From the NCBI RefSeq assembly GCF_004006665.1, contig NZ_QOCL01000001.1:124001-188000 (forward strand): a stretch of DNA of 64,000 bases, written 5' to 3'. Positions within the stretch are counted from its first letter, which is position 1. Each line of letters starts with the position of its first letter. The notes under the pieces are model-generated. The model did no database searches, was not told where the DNA came from, and saw only the letters and a list, made by a program, of their open reading frames with translations. Shown here in pieces: positions 34,806 to 44,420 of this stretch. A program made the translations under genes and the position numbers. The stretch comes from Halobacteriovorax sp. HLS (GTDB lineage: Bacteria > Bdellovibrionota > Bacteriovoracia > Bacteriovoracales > Bacteriovoracaceae).

Positions 34806-35025
34806 TATCTAAATATATAGACATTTGAATATTTTAGAACCCTAAAATTAATTTTTAGTTTTTTCCTCCTCTTATTAAAGACTTAGCAATAAGGTTTATC
34901 ATTTCTTAGAACATATAAAAAGTCTGATAATTGCCCACTATATGTGGTCTTAAGAATAAATTTAGTCATTTTGTTTAGACTATAAACGATAGGTCGGTAT
35001 ATCGATTATTAATTCTGGAGGAAAG

Positions 35026-35631
35026 ATGTCCCTTAATATTGAACTACTACGCTCTTCGTTTGAAAAAGTTAAACCAATGGCCTCTGATGTCGCAGATAAA
35101 TTCTATGAGTTTCTATGGAGTGACTACCCAGGGTCCAAGGCCTTATTTGAAGGTGTAGATATGAATAGGCAGAAGAAGGCACTACTTGGTTCACTAGTAT
35201 ATATCGTTGATCACTTAGAATCAGAGAAATTAGTTCCTTATTTAAAGAGTATGGGTTCGAGGCATTTAGACTATAATACAGAACCCGAACACTATGATTT
35301 AGTAGGCGCTAGCCTTATTAAAACATTTGCTTTCTTTTTTGATGATGAATGGAGTGATGAACTCAATCAAGCATGGAGCGACGCCTACGGTGTAATTAGC
35401 TCGACAATGATCGCCGGAGCAAAGGAAAGCGTTAAAGAAGAAAAAGAAGCAGAGAAAATGGATATAAGAGAGTACACAAAGAAGCTTTGTGAAGAGCTAG
35501 TTGCTGAAGTCATCGAAGAAGAGCTAGAGAATTTAGTTAAAGAGATAGCTCGACCAAAGATCAAACAACTTATCTTGAAAACACTTGAAGAAGAGTCCAA
35601 GAACCTTCTTCGAAAACCTCTTAACGTCTAA
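35026..35631 (+). CDS. Bacterial globin with long helical C-terminal extension
   Basis: 201 residues with GGAGG upstream of the ATG. Residues 1-138 are a flavohemoglobin-like globin: IELLRSSFEKVKPMASDVADKFYEFLWSDYPGSKALFEGV, then LKSMGSRHLDY with the proximal heme ligand His80, and EHYDLVGASLIKTFAFFF. No FAD/NAD reductase domain follows. Residues 140-201 are a Glu/Lys-rich segment (ESVKEEKEAEKMDIREYTKKLCEELVAEVIEEELENLV), predicted helical and perhaps a coiled coil for oligomer or partner binding. The heme would bind oxygen or NO, so a sensor or detoxification role is possible. A terminator follows. Confidence 0.82.
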   Translation: MSLNIELLRSSFEKVKPMASDVADKFYEFLWSDYPGSKALFEGVDMNRQKKALLGSLVYIVDHLESEKLVPYLKSMGSRHLDYNTEPEHYDLVGASLIKTFAFFFDDEWSDELNQAWSDAYGVISSTMIAGAKESVKEEKEAEKMDIREYTKKLCEELVAEVIEEELENLVKEIARPKIKQLILKTLEEESKNLLRKPLNV

Positions 35632-35635
35632 AAAG

Positions 35636-35665
35636 TTCTGCCTCGAAAGAGGCAGAATTACTTCA
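35636..35665 (+). terminator. Terminator hairpin after globin
   Basis: TTCTGCCTC (35636-35644), GAAA tetraloop, GAGGCAGAA (35649-35657). The tail TTACTTC has only a weak U-run, but the stem is strong and lies 5 bp after the stop codon. Confidence 0.65.
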
Positions 35666-35702
35666 TCGACACAAATACATTTTCATTCTAAAATAGTAAG
35701 AT

Positions 35703-36722
35703 ATGAGTGCCTTTGATGCTTTAAAACAAAATTCACTTAGCTTTAAACTGCTTCCAATATCTATAAGAGAGCTTTTCTTTTTACAGGAAACTCCCTGTGA
35801 TATTTTTGGTATGTCGGATGGTCTCTATAAACTCATTCTAAGAGAAAGATCTTATATAAATTCGCAAGTTCTAAAAGATTTAATCGCTAGAAACCACTCC
35901 ATTGTATTTGTACATCAAGAAAAACGCAGCCAACTCATGGAACTTCAACAGAATAACCTGCGTACAGTGACGAGATCTTTATCAATTGGAGATCCTATTG
36001 AAAAAGGACGCAAGCAACTTGGTCTACTAACTCTAAATATGAGTTACCTCTATGAAGATCCTACTAATGATGAAACTCTAAAGCTACAACTACAGTCAGT
36101 AAAGAATCTGGGCTCGTTCCTCTATGAAAGACCAGAGATTCACGAAAAACTTTATCATGACTATCTAAAACAAAAGCATCATTTTATTTTTGCACAACCT
36201 CTTCTTTCTTCATTATTTCTGGTTGGAATTCTAAAATTAAGCCATATATATAGTTATAAAGAAGTAGAGAGTTTATTTGTAACCAGTTACTTCAAAGATA
36301 TCGGAATGAGCGTTATTCCGACAGAAAAGTACGATCAACAAAACCTGACTGAAGAAGAGCGCTCTCTCTTAAGCTCTCATCCAAAAACAAGCGTTCAAAT
36401 ACTACAAGGAAGAATACAGCTATCACCTGCTCATTTTGGAATTATGGAAAATCACCATCTCTTCTCACTACTCAAAAAAGACTTACATGTGCCAGACACC
36501 TCTAAACTTGACGAAAAGAGTGCGAAAATGATTAGTGGGTTTGAAACGATGATTATCTCCGTTACAGATGTTATTGCTGCCATGATTACCCCAAGACCTT
36601 ATCGAGAGGCCACAAGCCTCTTTGATGCCTTAGAGCTCTCAAAAATTCTTATTTCAGATGACTACCCTGGCGAATTTAAACTTATAGTTAATTATTTCAA
36701 AAGTATGTTCTTTAAGAAGTAA
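35703..36722 (+). CDS. Degenerate HD-GYP domain protein
   Basis: 339 residues. The C-terminal half follows HD-GYP proteins: YFKDIGMSVIPTEKY (196-210), LTEEERSLLSSHPKTSVQIL and IMENHHLFSL (247-256). The metal-binding HD is replaced by KD at 198-199 and the GYP loop is missing, so c-di-GMP hydrolysis is unlikely. The first 170 residues are not recognised. Such degenerate proteins occur in Bdellovibrio and probably bind partners or nucleotide without cleaving it. The preceding TAAAAT ends 8 nt before the ATG and there is no clear ribosome site, so the leader is about 0-2 nt. It is separated from the globin gene by a terminator. Confidence 0.72.
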   Translation: MSAFDALKQNSLSFKLLPISIRELFFLQETPCDIFGMSDGLYKLILRERSYINSQVLKDLIARNHSIVFVHQEKRSQLMELQQNNLRTVTRSLSIGDPIEKGRKQLGLLTLNMSYLYEDPTNDETLKLQLQSVKNLGSFLYERPEIHEKLYHDYLKQKHHFIFAQPLLSSLFLVGILKLSHIYSYKEVESLFVTSYFKDIGMSVIPTEKYDQQNLTEEERSLLSSHPKTSVQILQGRIQLSPAHFGIMENHHLFSLLKKDLHVPDTSKLDEKSAKMISGFETMIISVTDVIAAMITPRPYREATSLFDALELSKILISDDYPGEFKLIVNYFKSMFFKK

Positions 36723-36886
36723 GACATTAACCGACCAAAATGCTCTAACTCTTTAATTTTATTTAATTTTCTCTTTTACATTTCGTAATCATTATTCGAG
36801 AATAAATGTAAGAGGAAATATTTGCACGGAAAGTGAATCCAACCTCGGCTCAGTATTTTATTCGTTTATCGTTCTAAGGAGGGAAC

Positions 36887-37108
36887 ATGGCGGCACAACA
36901 AGAAGTAAGTCCTGTAACAGGGATTATCGATGAATGCCTGGTCGTAATAGACTTTGGTGAACACGAAGGTAAGTCAGTTTTAGAAGTGGCAGATACTCAG
37001 CCCGAATTCTATGACTTCCTAATAGAAAGCCGTGAAGGTGGTCAATGTATGATACGTAGATCAAAAGACAAGTGCTTTAGGCTCTATGTCTCTTCAACTC
37101 TTCAGTAG
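36887..37108 (+). CDS. Small protein with DUF3820-like motif
   Basis: 73 residues with AAGGAGG upstream of the ATG. LVVIDFGEHEGKSVLEVADTQPEFYDFLIESREGG resembles the pattern xMPFGKxKGxxLxEVPxxYLxWL of DUF3820-type proteins, some of which are fused to exonuclease X domains. The rest (MIRRSKDKCFRLYVSST) is short and beta-rich. No signal peptide. Strong ribosome site and a strong terminator right after it suggest a highly expressed single gene. Function unknown. Confidence 0.6.
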   Translation: MAAQQEVSPVTGIIDECLVVIDFGEHEGKSVLEVADTQPEFYDFLIESREGGQCMIRRSKDKCFRLYVSSTLQ

Positions 37109-37130
37109 ATAAAAGAAAAATTAATCAATA

Positions 37131-37165
37131 AAATAAACCCCGCCTTTGAGTGGGGTTTATTTTTT
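37131..37165 (+). terminator. Rho-independent terminator
   Basis: AAATAAACCCC (37131-37141) pairs with GGGGTTTATTT (37152-37162), followed by a T-run. It ends the small DUF3820-like gene and its right side overlaps the promoter region of the next gene. Confidence 0.85.
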
Positions 37166-37188
37166 GTAAAATATGCTATTCTTTATTA

Positions 37189-38130
37189 ATGAAAAAAATA
37201 TTTAAAATCTCAGTACTTCTAGGCGCACTATTTATAATTACTGCTACGGCCTCATTCTTCTTCTTTCTAAGTAAAATACCTAGTGAACAGGATTTAGAAA
37301 AAAGTATTAACGAAGATCAAACTCCTATTGCGAGAGTTCGAAATTCAAAGACTTTCTCTCAATTTTCAAACTTCAAAGGAGTAAACAATCTGACTCAAGA
37401 ACAAAGGGATGCTATTAAAATTCCTCTTGAGAATATTGAAGAAGTTTTCAAAACCCTCAAAGAACTACAAGACAACCACTATAGAATTGATATTTGTAAT
37501 CAACTAGAAAATAAGATTCAAGATTATGAAGTTAAAACACCAGGACTCTCCTATTTCTTTAGAGGCTCTTATGATGGATCAAATTCAAGACAAAGACATA
37601 TTCTAGGAGAGATATACTCTGCACCTTGGTATTATGTTGCACGCTACGATGCTTTCCAGCAGCTCTACAAAGTCATCTCTGATGCGTTTAGAGCAAATAT
37701 TTATGACGGGACTAAACTTAGTATTACAAAGAGTGAAATATTAATTTTAGGAACGAAGGTGACTTCTCAAGCGGCCCTTAATCATGATGAAATTGTCGTT
37801 GCAATTGATAAGTCTCACCACTTACTCAAAATGGTTAAACTCATTCAATACAAAAAAGACAATAAGTACGATAGTGAAATTCGTGAATACTGCGACAATG
37901 TTGAAGAGAGTATTATTGAAGAAAATGATTTCGACTACATCGCCGGATACAATAATTTATTAGAAATGTACGGTGCTAAAGAAGAAGAGTTTCTAACTCA
38001 GGAGCAAAGAAAGGGAGTTGATTTAGGGATGACTATTAACTTCGGTTGGCTTAGACCAAAAATTTCAGATACATTCAGCAGCAAGAAAGAAAAGATAATC
38101 AAAACAATAGAGTCAGACATAAATAAATAG
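37189..38130 (+). CDS. Membrane-anchored protein of unknown function
   Basis: 313 residues from ATG 37189 (an in-frame ATG at 37150 lies within the terminator and is rejected). One N-terminal membrane segment (VLLGALFIITATASFFFFL, about 9-28), then about 285 periplasmic residues that are highly charged and helical. Blocks such as LSYFFRGSYDGSNSRQRHILGEIYSAPWYYVARYDAF and VTSQAALNHDEIVVAIDKSHHLLKMV are well structured but not recognised. Transcription: TGCTATTCT at 37174-37182, an extended -10 ending 6 nt before the ATG with no ribosome site, indicates a leaderless mRNA. Confidence 0.6.
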   Translation: MKKIFKISVLLGALFIITATASFFFFLSKIPSEQDLEKSINEDQTPIARVRNSKTFSQFSNFKGVNNLTQEQRDAIKIPLENIEEVFKTLKELQDNHYRIDICNQLENKIQDYEVKTPGLSYFFRGSYDGSNSRQRHILGEIYSAPWYYVARYDAFQQLYKVISDAFRANIYDGTKLSITKSEILILGTKVTSQAALNHDEIVVAIDKSHHLLKMVKLIQYKKDNKYDSEIREYCDNVEESIIEENDFDYIAGYNNLLEMYGAKEEEFLTQEQRKGVDLGMTINFGWLRPKISDTFSSKKEKIIKTIESDINK

Positions 38131-38138
38131 TCTGACTC
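38110..38138. terminator. Hairpin between convergent genes
   Basis: GAGTCAGAC (38110-38118) and GTCTGACTC (38130-38138) are perfectly complementary, with an 11 nt loop that includes the stop codon of the unknown membrane gene. On the minus strand T-rich sequence follows, so it may terminate the gamma-glutamyltransferase transcript. Confidence 0.5.
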
Positions 38139-38146
38139 ATAAAAGA

Positions 38147-39931
38147 TTATTTACCGCTAACTAAACCTCTACCTCTTGGGTCTGAGACTCCATGAAGCCT
38201 CCCCTTTTCAAAAGCAATCGCTTGAATTCGACATCCTAAGTCTTTATATTCAATTTCATGTCTCATGCGTTTTAGGTCTTTTATTGTACCTTCAGGCAGT
38301 CCACTTTTTTCAACATAGAGAATATTTGGTTTCCACTGGTGATGAACTCTTGTTGCCGAGATCGATTCATAAAGTGGCATCTCATGATCTAGGTAATTCA
38401 TAATCGTTTGAACGACGCATGTGAGAATTCGAGTCCCTGAAGGAGTTCCTAATCCTAAAATTGCCTTTCCGTCTTTTACTACAATTGTTGGAGACATAGA
38501 ACTCAAAGGTCGCTTTTCCGGCTTAACTAAATTCTTCTCCCCTCCAACTGCACCAAAGAGATTATTCGCTCCTGGCTTTGTTGCAAAGTCATCCATTTCA
38601 TTATTAAGTAATATACCTGTACCAGGAACTACTACTCCTGATCCCAAGTATCCATTTAAAGTTTGAGTAGAAACAAAGACATTTCCTTTGCCATCAGCAA
38701 TAGTAAAGTGTGTAGTCTCATTTGATTCATGTCTCTTTAGAACTTCTTTTCCACTTTTAATATCAAATTTAAATGGATCGCTTGAATTTGCCCAAAGATC
38801 ATTTAGAGCTTGGTTTTCAGGAATTGAATATCTTAGATCTTTTGCATAATCTAATGAAGTAAGTCCATTTACTGGAACATAAGTAAAATCAGCATCCCCT
38901 AAGTACTTCGCTCTATCAGAGAATGCAGTCTGCATAGCAGAGGCCCTTAAATGTACTGTCTTTGAATGCTGAACTCCATAAGTCGCAAGGTCATCATTTC
39001 TGAGAATATTTAAAATCTGAATAATGTGTACTCCACCAGAGCTAGGTGGACTCATAGAGAAAATTTTATGTCCACGATACTCAGCACTAACTGGGTCACG
39101 ATATTTAACATTGTACTTATCTAAGTCTTTTTGAGTAACTAATCCGTTAAGCCTTTCATATTCAGCTACAATAGACTTTGCAACCCAACCTTTATAGAAA
39201 CCGTCACGTCCATTTTTTGCTATTGTAGAAAGTGTTTTAGCTAAGTCTCTTTGGACTAACTTATCTCCAAGCTTAAGAATCTCTCCTTTTTCATTACAAA
39301 ATATATCGCACGTCGCTTTATACCTTTTAATGATATTCTCTCTTTTAGATATGGCCTTTGCCAATTCTGGATAAATAACGAAGCCATTTCTTGCAAGTGC
39401 TATAGCATCGGCGAGAACAACATTTAACGGTAAAGACCCATGTTCTCTATGAAGTTCAAGCATTCCAGCAACCATTCCAGGAACACCTGCAGAGAAAATA
39501 CCGTCTAAAGACATACGGGCTATAACCTCACCTTTGTCATCTAAAAACATTTTATCATGAGCTTTTAAAGGTGCCTTCTCTCTAAAGTCCACGGTTAAAG
39601 GAAAGTCTTTATTTCTTTTAACATCATGATATAGAGCAAATCCTCCTCCACCAACTCCCGTTGACTGAGGTCTTTCAACAGCAAGAACAAAAGAAGCTGC
39701 TACGGCAGCATCAATTATATTTCCCTTTAACTCAAACATTTTGTGAGCTGACATAGAGGCGAATTTCCCCTGAGTACTTATGAGAAAATCATCTCCCCAT
39801 TTTTCATGATCCTCTTTAACCTGTCCCTCACCAAGTGATACATGACGAACTTCTTTTTCGTACGGTGTAGTCTTCTGTAAGTTAGAACAAGAACTTATAG
39901 TAAATAATAATAGTATATTTAGATATTTCAC
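38147..39931 (-). CDS. ggt: Gamma-glutamyltransferase, lipoprotein form
   Basis: 594 residues with lipobox ISSC (Cys15). VAASFVLAVERPQSTGVGGGGFALYH near 75-102 and the block NETTHFTIADGKGNVFV, where the Thr of TTHF (about residue 405) is the autocleavage site and nucleophile, identify the GGT family. Later PLSSMSPTIVVKDGKAILGLGTPSGTRI has the substrate-binding SSMSPT and GSPSG-like motifs. The enzyme splits itself into two subunits and hydrolyses or transfers gamma-glutamyl groups, for instance from glutathione, in the periplasm. It could supply Glu and Cys from prey. Convergent with the gene on its left. Confidence 0.92.
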   Translation of the reverse strand: MKYLNILLLFTISSCSNLQKTTPYEKEVRHVSLGEGQVKEDHEKWGDDFLISTQGKFASMSAHKMFELKGNIIDAAVAASFVLAVERPQSTGVGGGGFALYHDVKRNKDFPLTVDFREKAPLKAHDKMFLDDKGEVIARMSLDGIFSAGVPGMVAGMLELHREHGSLPLNVVLADAIALARNGFVIYPELAKAISKRENIIKRYKATCDIFCNEKGEILKLGDKLVQRDLAKTLSTIAKNGRDGFYKGWVAKSIVAEYERLNGLVTQKDLDKYNVKYRDPVSAEYRGHKIFSMSPPSSGGVHIIQILNILRNDDLATYGVQHSKTVHLRASAMQTAFSDRAKYLGDADFTYVPVNGLTSLDYAKDLRYSIPENQALNDLWANSSDPFKFDIKSGKEVLKRHESNETTHFTIADGKGNVFVSTQTLNGYLGSGVVVPGTGILLNNEMDDFATKPGANNLFGAVGGEKNLVKPEKRPLSSMSPTIVVKDGKAILGLGTPSGTRILTCVVQTIMNYLDHEMPLYESISATRVHHQWKPNILYVEKSGLPEGTIKDLKRMRHEIEYKDLGCRIQAIAFEKGRLHGVSDPRGRGLVSGK

Positions 39932-40066
39932 GACTTCTCCTTAAAGAGAACTATTCTAACGAGTTCGAAAGGAGCTGACTAGAAATAGTCTATACATCGG
40001 AAGCGCTCACGATAAATCACTGAAATTACATACAAAATATCTCATCTAGGCCAAAGAAGATAATGA

Positions 40067-40110
40067 TCTAACACAATCCTAACAAAGCAAGTCTCAAGAA
40101 CTGATATAAA
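40067..40110 (+). promoter_or_regulatory. Candidate PHO box and promoter of pst operon
   Basis: TCTAACA-N4-CCTAACA gives CTAACA at 40068-40073 and 40079-40084, direct repeats with an 11 bp period as in PhoB boxes (CTGTCAT-N4-CTGTCAT type). Twenty bases downstream TGATATAAA (40102-40110) is an extended -10. PhoB bound at the repeats would stand in the -35 region. The ATG is 34 bp further on, preceded by AAGGAG. Confidence 0.6.
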
Positions 40111-40144
40111 TAGTCAACTAAACATAAGCTTTAAGGAGCAATCA

Positions 40145-41128
40145 ATGAAAAGAGTTTTATCTCTACTACTTGTACTTTTTTTATCAGCTAATACATCAGC
40201 ATTAGTTAAAGTTAACGGGGCCGGTGCTTCATTTCCGTACCCAATATATTCAAAATGGTTTTCGGAGTATAAGAAAGTTGCAACTGACACAGAATTTAAT
40301 TATCAAGCAATTGGTTCTGGTGGAGGTATCAGACAACTAATTAAACAAACAGTAGACTTTGGTGCCTCCGATGCCCCAATGAAAGAGAAAGATATTAAAA
40401 AAGCAGCATGGCCTGTAAAACATATTCCAACTGTTCTAGGAGCAGTAGCGGTTGCCTACAATTTAGAAATTGGAGACGTAAAGCTTGATGGACAAACTTT
40501 GGCAGATATCTTCATGGGAAAAATCTCAAAGTGGAATCACCCTTCAATTGCTAAACTCAATAAAGGACTATCTCTTCCTGCTCAAGATATACTAGTTGTA
40601 AGAAGAGCAGATGGGTCGGGAACAACGGCAATCTTTTCAGACTACCTTTCTACTATTTCACCAAGCTGGGAAAAAAATATCGGTAGAGGAAAGTCTTTAA
40701 AGTGGCCATCGGGAATTGGAGCAAAAGGAAATGATGGTGTAACTGCAATTATCAAACAAACTCAAGGAGCAATTGGATATATTGAATTGGCCTATGCATT
40801 GAAGAACAATATTAATACAGTTGCCCTAAAAAATGATGCTGGGGAATTTGTTAAGCCATCTGTAAAAGGTGTTTCTCTTTCTGCAGATACATTAAAAGGT
40901 AAAGATTCTAAAGTAACAGTCTCTATAGTAAATGCAAAAGGAAAAGGAGTTTATCCTATCTCAGCATTTACTTATATACTCTTGCCTGTAAAAGAAGAGA
41001 CACAACAATTAAAAGAAGTTAAAAAGTTTTTAAAGTGGGCATTAACAGATGGACAGAACATGGCAACAGATCTTCACTATGCGCCTCTTCCAAAGTCTTT
41101 AGCAAAAAGAATGCTTAAGGAGCTTTAA
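40145..41128 (+). CDS. pstS: Phosphate-binding protein PstS
   Basis: 327 residues with signal peptide ending NTSA. VNGAGASFPYPIYSKWFSEY is the phosphate-loop block near the N-terminus, followed by YQAIGSGGGIRQLI, VDFGASDAPM and RRADGSGTTAIFSDYL, all in the family order. It captures phosphate in the periplasm for the PstCAB importer. AAGGAG precedes the ATG. First gene of the operon; the short GTG-started pstC follows after 3 bp. Confidence 0.94.
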   Translation: MKRVLSLLLVLFLSANTSALVKVNGAGASFPYPIYSKWFSEYKKVATDTEFNYQAIGSGGGIRQLIKQTVDFGASDAPMKEKDIKKAAWPVKHIPTVLGAVAVAYNLEIGDVKLDGQTLADIFMGKISKWNHPSIAKLNKGLSLPAQDILVVRRADGSGTTAIFSDYLSTISPSWEKNIGRGKSLKWPSGIGAKGNDGVTAIIKQTQGAIGYIELAYALKNNINTVALKNDAGEFVKPSVKGVSLSADTLKGKDSKVTVSIVNAKGKGVYPISAFTYILLPVKEETQQLKEVKKFLKWALTDGQNMATDLHYAPLPKSLAKRMLKEL

Positions 41129-41131
41129 TAA

Positions 41132-42127
41132 GTGGGGAAAGATTCAGGACCTCAACTAATAAACTCAGCCTCAAGTCAAATTGAAGCTGAGATTTTTAGT
41201 ATTAAGAAGAAATCGATATCTTTTCAACAACAAGATAAGATTGTTTATTATCTAATAAAGACTATTTGTATTCTTGTTATTATTTTACTTATTTTACTCA
41301 TTACCCTTCTAGTAAATTCATCTCTACCCGCAATGAAGGAGTTTGGTTTCGGCTTTATCTCCACAGACAACTGGAACCCTGTAGAAGATGAATTTGGTGC
41401 TCTTCCATTTATCTTTGGTACTCTTGTTACATCTTTCATTGCCATTTTAATTGCAGCACCAATAAGCGTATGTGTGGCCTTATTTATTTCAGAAGTATTA
41501 CCTAAGAAACTTTCCTCTTTTATCTCGCTCTTTATTGAGATGATTGCAGCAATACCTAGTATAATTTTCGGACTATGGGGAATATTCTATCTTGGTCCTT
41601 TTGTTAAAGATTTTGTATCACCATTTCTTAAGTCCACGCTTGGCTTTCTACCTCTATTTCAAGGGCCAAGCTTTGGTATAGGAATCCTTACGGCTTCAAT
41701 CATATTAGCTATTATGATTATTCCGACTATTACCTCAATAAGTAGAGAAATATTTAAAACAATCCCCTCTTTACAAAAAGAAGCGGCCCTTGCGCTTGGT
41801 GCGACAAAAGTAGAAATGATAGAGCTCTCAGTACTAAAACCTTCGTTTTCAGGTATCGTTGGAGCAATTGTTCTAGGTCTTGGTCGTGCTTTAGGAGAAA
41901 CAATGGCCGTAGCAATGGTGATTGGAAACTCTCCAACAATTACAGCTTCTCTATTTTCGCCTGCAGCAACAATGGCGTCAGTCATAGCGAATGAATATGC
42001 TGAAGCTGACAGTGATCTTCACTTATCAACTCTGTGTTATGTAGGAGTACTACTGTTCATAGTAACTCTTATCGTAAATACTTTTGCTAGACTTATAGTT
42101 TGGAAACAACAAGGTAGGTCTAAATGA
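41132..42127 (+). CDS. pstC: Phosphate ABC transporter permease PstC
   Basis: 331 residues from GTG 41132; the ribosome site AAGGAG lies in the end of pstS. The membrane half has FGALPFIFGTLVTSFIAILIAAPISV, MIAAIPSIIFGLWGIFYLGP and ALALGATKVEMIELSVLKP, the EAA loop. The first 45 residues form a longer, polar N-terminus than in E. coli PstC. It overlaps pstA by ATGA. Confidence 0.93.
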   Translation: MGKDSGPQLINSASSQIEAEIFSIKKKSISFQQQDKIVYYLIKTICILVIILLILLITLLVNSSLPAMKEFGFGFISTDNWNPVEDEFGALPFIFGTLVTSFIAILIAAPISVCVALFISEVLPKKLSSFISLFIEMIAAIPSIIFGLWGIFYLGPFVKDFVSPFLKSTLGFLPLFQGPSFGIGILTASIILAIMIIPTITSISREIFKTIPSLQKEAALALGATKVEMIELSVLKPSFSGIVGAIVLGLGRALGETMAVAMVIGNSPTITASLFSPAATMASVIANEYAEADSDLHLSTLCYVGVLLFIVTLIVNTFARLIVWKQQGRSK

Positions 42128-42987
42128 ACTACTTAAGGTACAGAAAAATTAAGAATATACTTTTCTACCTTTCTCTACTTCTAGGTGCACTAGTTACGAT
42201 ATTACCTCTATTTATGATCGTATCGTTTGTAATAAAGATGGGGGCTTCTTCACTAAATCTAGATTTCTTTACTCAACTTCCAAAGCCTGTTGGAGAATCA
42301 GGTGGTGGAATGAGGCATGCCATAATAGGAACCCTATATATTGTTTGTCTCGCCTCTATACTTTCAATTCCCATAGGCCTACTTTGTGGAATATATTTAA
42401 GTGAGTTTAAAAAGGGTAAAGTAGCTTCTCTTTTGAGGTTCGCAATTGACCTTTTAACAGGTGTTCCCTCCATTGTGGTCGGAATTTTTGCCTACTTAAT
42501 GATTGTCGTCCCCTTTAAAGGTTTCTCCGCTATGGCGGGAGGAGTTGCTCTAAGTATAATTATTCTTCCAATCGTTTGTAGATCAAGCGAAGAAATACTT
42601 AAGCTCACCCCTAATCATATTAGAGAAGCTGGCCTCGCTCTAGGTCTTCCAAGATGGAAAGTGATATTCTTCATTATAGTAAGATCAAATTTCTCATCAT
42701 TAATTACTGGAATTATGCTGGCGATCTCCAGAGCGGCAGGAGAGACTGCTCCTCTACTATTTACAGCATTTGGTAATATGTATTTAAGTTATGAAATAGA
42801 CTCGCCAATGGCTTCATTACCAGTACAAATTTATAATTACGCAATCTCCCCTTTCGATGACTGGCAAAGACAGGCCTGGGCAGGTGCATTCGTTCTAATA
42901 ATCCTTGTTCTTGGCATTAATTTACTTGCTAGAACAATTTTCGGTTTTAAGAAAATAAGAAATTCATTTAGTAGAGGAAATAACTAA
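42124..42987 (+). CDS. pstA: Phosphate ABC transporter permease PstA
   Basis: 287 residues with six hydrophobic segments. [33 protein letters not shown] and [21 protein letters not shown], then [20 protein letters not shown] as EAA loop, match PstA. The start overlaps pstC and the stop shares a base with the pstB start. Confidence 0.93.
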   Translation: MNYLRYRKIKNILFYLSLLLGALVTILPLFMIVSFVIKMGASSLNLDFFTQLPKPVGESGGGMRHAIIGTLYIVCLASILSIPIGLLCGIYLSEFKKGKVASLLRFAIDLLTGVPSIVVGIFAYLMIVVPFKGFSAMAGGVALSIIILPIVCRSSEEILKLTPNHIREAGLALGLPRWKVIFFIIVRSNFSSLITGIMLAISRAAGETAPLLFTAFGNMYLSYEIDSPMASLPVQIYNYAISPFDDWQRQAWAGAFVLIILVLGINLLARTIFGFKKIRNSFSRGNN

Positions 42988-43748
42988 TGGAAAATATCGC
43001 TCTATCTGTAAAGGATTTAAATGTTTGGTATCATGACTTTCATGCAGTCAAAGGAATATCAGTTGATTATCCTCAAAAGACAATCTCAGCAATTATTGGA
43101 CCATCTGGGTGCGGAAAGTCTACCTACCTGCGCTGCCTCAATCGAATTCATGAAGAAGTTCCTGGAGCAAAAGCAAAAGGACAAATCATTCTAGAAGGAA
43201 GAGATATTCTTAATAATAAGGTTGACCCAGTTGAATTGCGACAGAAAATAGGGATGGTATTTCAAAAGCCAAATCCATTTCCAGCAATGAGTATTTTTGA
43301 AAATGTTATTATTGGTTTAAAGCTACAAGGAATAAAGAATAAATCAACGCTAATGAATGTTGCTGAAAACTGCTTAAAGAAAGCCGCGCTCTGGGACGAG
43401 GTTAAAGATATTCTATCAAGACCAGGAACAAGTCTCTCAGGAGGACAGCAACAAAGGCTATGTATTGCTCGAGCTTTAGCAGTTAATCCACAAGTTTTAT
43501 TAATGGATGAACCTACTTCAGCTTTAGATCCAATTGCTTCTGCAAAAATTGAAGAACTCATGACTGAGCTCAAAAATGATTACACTGTTATAGTTGTGAC
43601 ACACAATATGCAGCAAGCTGCAAGAGTTGCAGACTATACGAGCTTCTTTGTTCTAGGCGACTTAATTGAGCATGACTTAAGCTCGAATATTTTCACTAAT
43701 CCAAAACAACAAAAAACAGAAGATTATATAACTGGACGATTTGGTTAA
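42987..43748 (+). CDS. pstB: Phosphate ABC transporter ATPase PstB
   Basis: 253 residues. Walker A is GPSGCGKST, with the PstB-typical [18 protein letters not shown] after it, then [16 protein letters not shown], signature [14 protein letters not shown] and Walker [13 protein letters not shown]. It powers phosphate import by PstCA. Confidence 0.95.
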   Translation: MENIALSVKDLNVWYHDFHAVKGISVDYPQKTISAIIGPSGCGKSTYLRCLNRIHEEVPGAKAKGQIILEGRDILNNKVDPVELRQKIGMVFQKPNPFPAMSIFENVIIGLKLQGIKNKSTLMNVAENCLKKAALWDEVKDILSRPGTSLSGGQQQRLCIARALAVNPQVLLMDEPTSALDPIASAKIEELMTELKNDYTVIVVTHNMQQAARVADYTSFFVLGDLIEHDLSSNIFTNPKQQKTEDYITGRFG

Positions 43749-43757
43749 GAGGTAGAA

Positions 43758-44420
43758 ATGAATATTACAAGTGAAGACCTAAGAGATATGGCCTTAAAAA
43801 TGGCATCTGTTGTAGAAACGATTCTAGACAAATCGCTAAAGGTTGAAACAACTAAAAAAGAAGTATTTGCTCTTGAAAATGAAATCAACAAGTACCATAC
43901 AACTATTGATGACAATGTATTTAAATATATCGCTCTTAAAAATCCTACGGCCAAGGACCTCAGACTTGCCCTGTCTGTAATGAAAATAAACTCTGAACTA
44001 GAAAGAATTGGTGACCAAGCAGTCAACATCAAGAGAAACTTAAAAAAAGTTAGCTCTGCCCTAGCTTCAATTGAGGGACTTAGTGAAGATGTAAAAATGA
44101 TGGTTAAAAATAGTATAGATGCCTTTGTTAAACTTGATTCTAAACTCGCGACAGATGTTATACAGCATGATCAAGAGGTTAATGAGCAATATAGAGATAT
44201 AATGGCAGAATTTATTAAGAAGATGAAATCAGATACAGTTAACTTTGATGATGGTTTCTATATTATAAGAGTTGCAAAGTGTCTTGAAAGAATTGGAGAT
44301 TTAACAACTAATATCGCAGAAGATATTATTTTTCTAGAATCAGGTACTGACATTAGACACAATCCCGATGTAAAATTTGGAAGACGTAAAGAAGACAAAA
44401 AGGCACAAGCGAATGAGTAA
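43758..44420 (+). CDS. phoU: Phosphate signalling regulator PhoU
   Basis: 220 residues in two helical repeats, each with the E/DxxxD metal motif: LKINSELERIGDQAVNI in the first and RVAKCLERIGDLTTNIAEDIIFL in the second. PhoU links the Pst transporter to PhoR and keeps the Pho response off when phosphate is plentiful. GAGGTAG precedes the ATG; the end overlaps phoB by 8 bp. Confidence 0.93.
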   Translation: MNITSEDLRDMALKMASVVETILDKSLKVETTKKEVFALENEINKYHTTIDDNVFKYIALKNPTAKDLRLALSVMKINSELERIGDQAVNIKRNLKKVSSALASIEGLSEDVKMMVKNSIDAFVKLDSKLATDVIQHDQEVNEQYRDIMAEFIKKMKSDTVNFDDGFYIIRVAKCLERIGDLTTNIAEDIIFLESGTDIRHNPDVKFGRRKEDKKAQANE

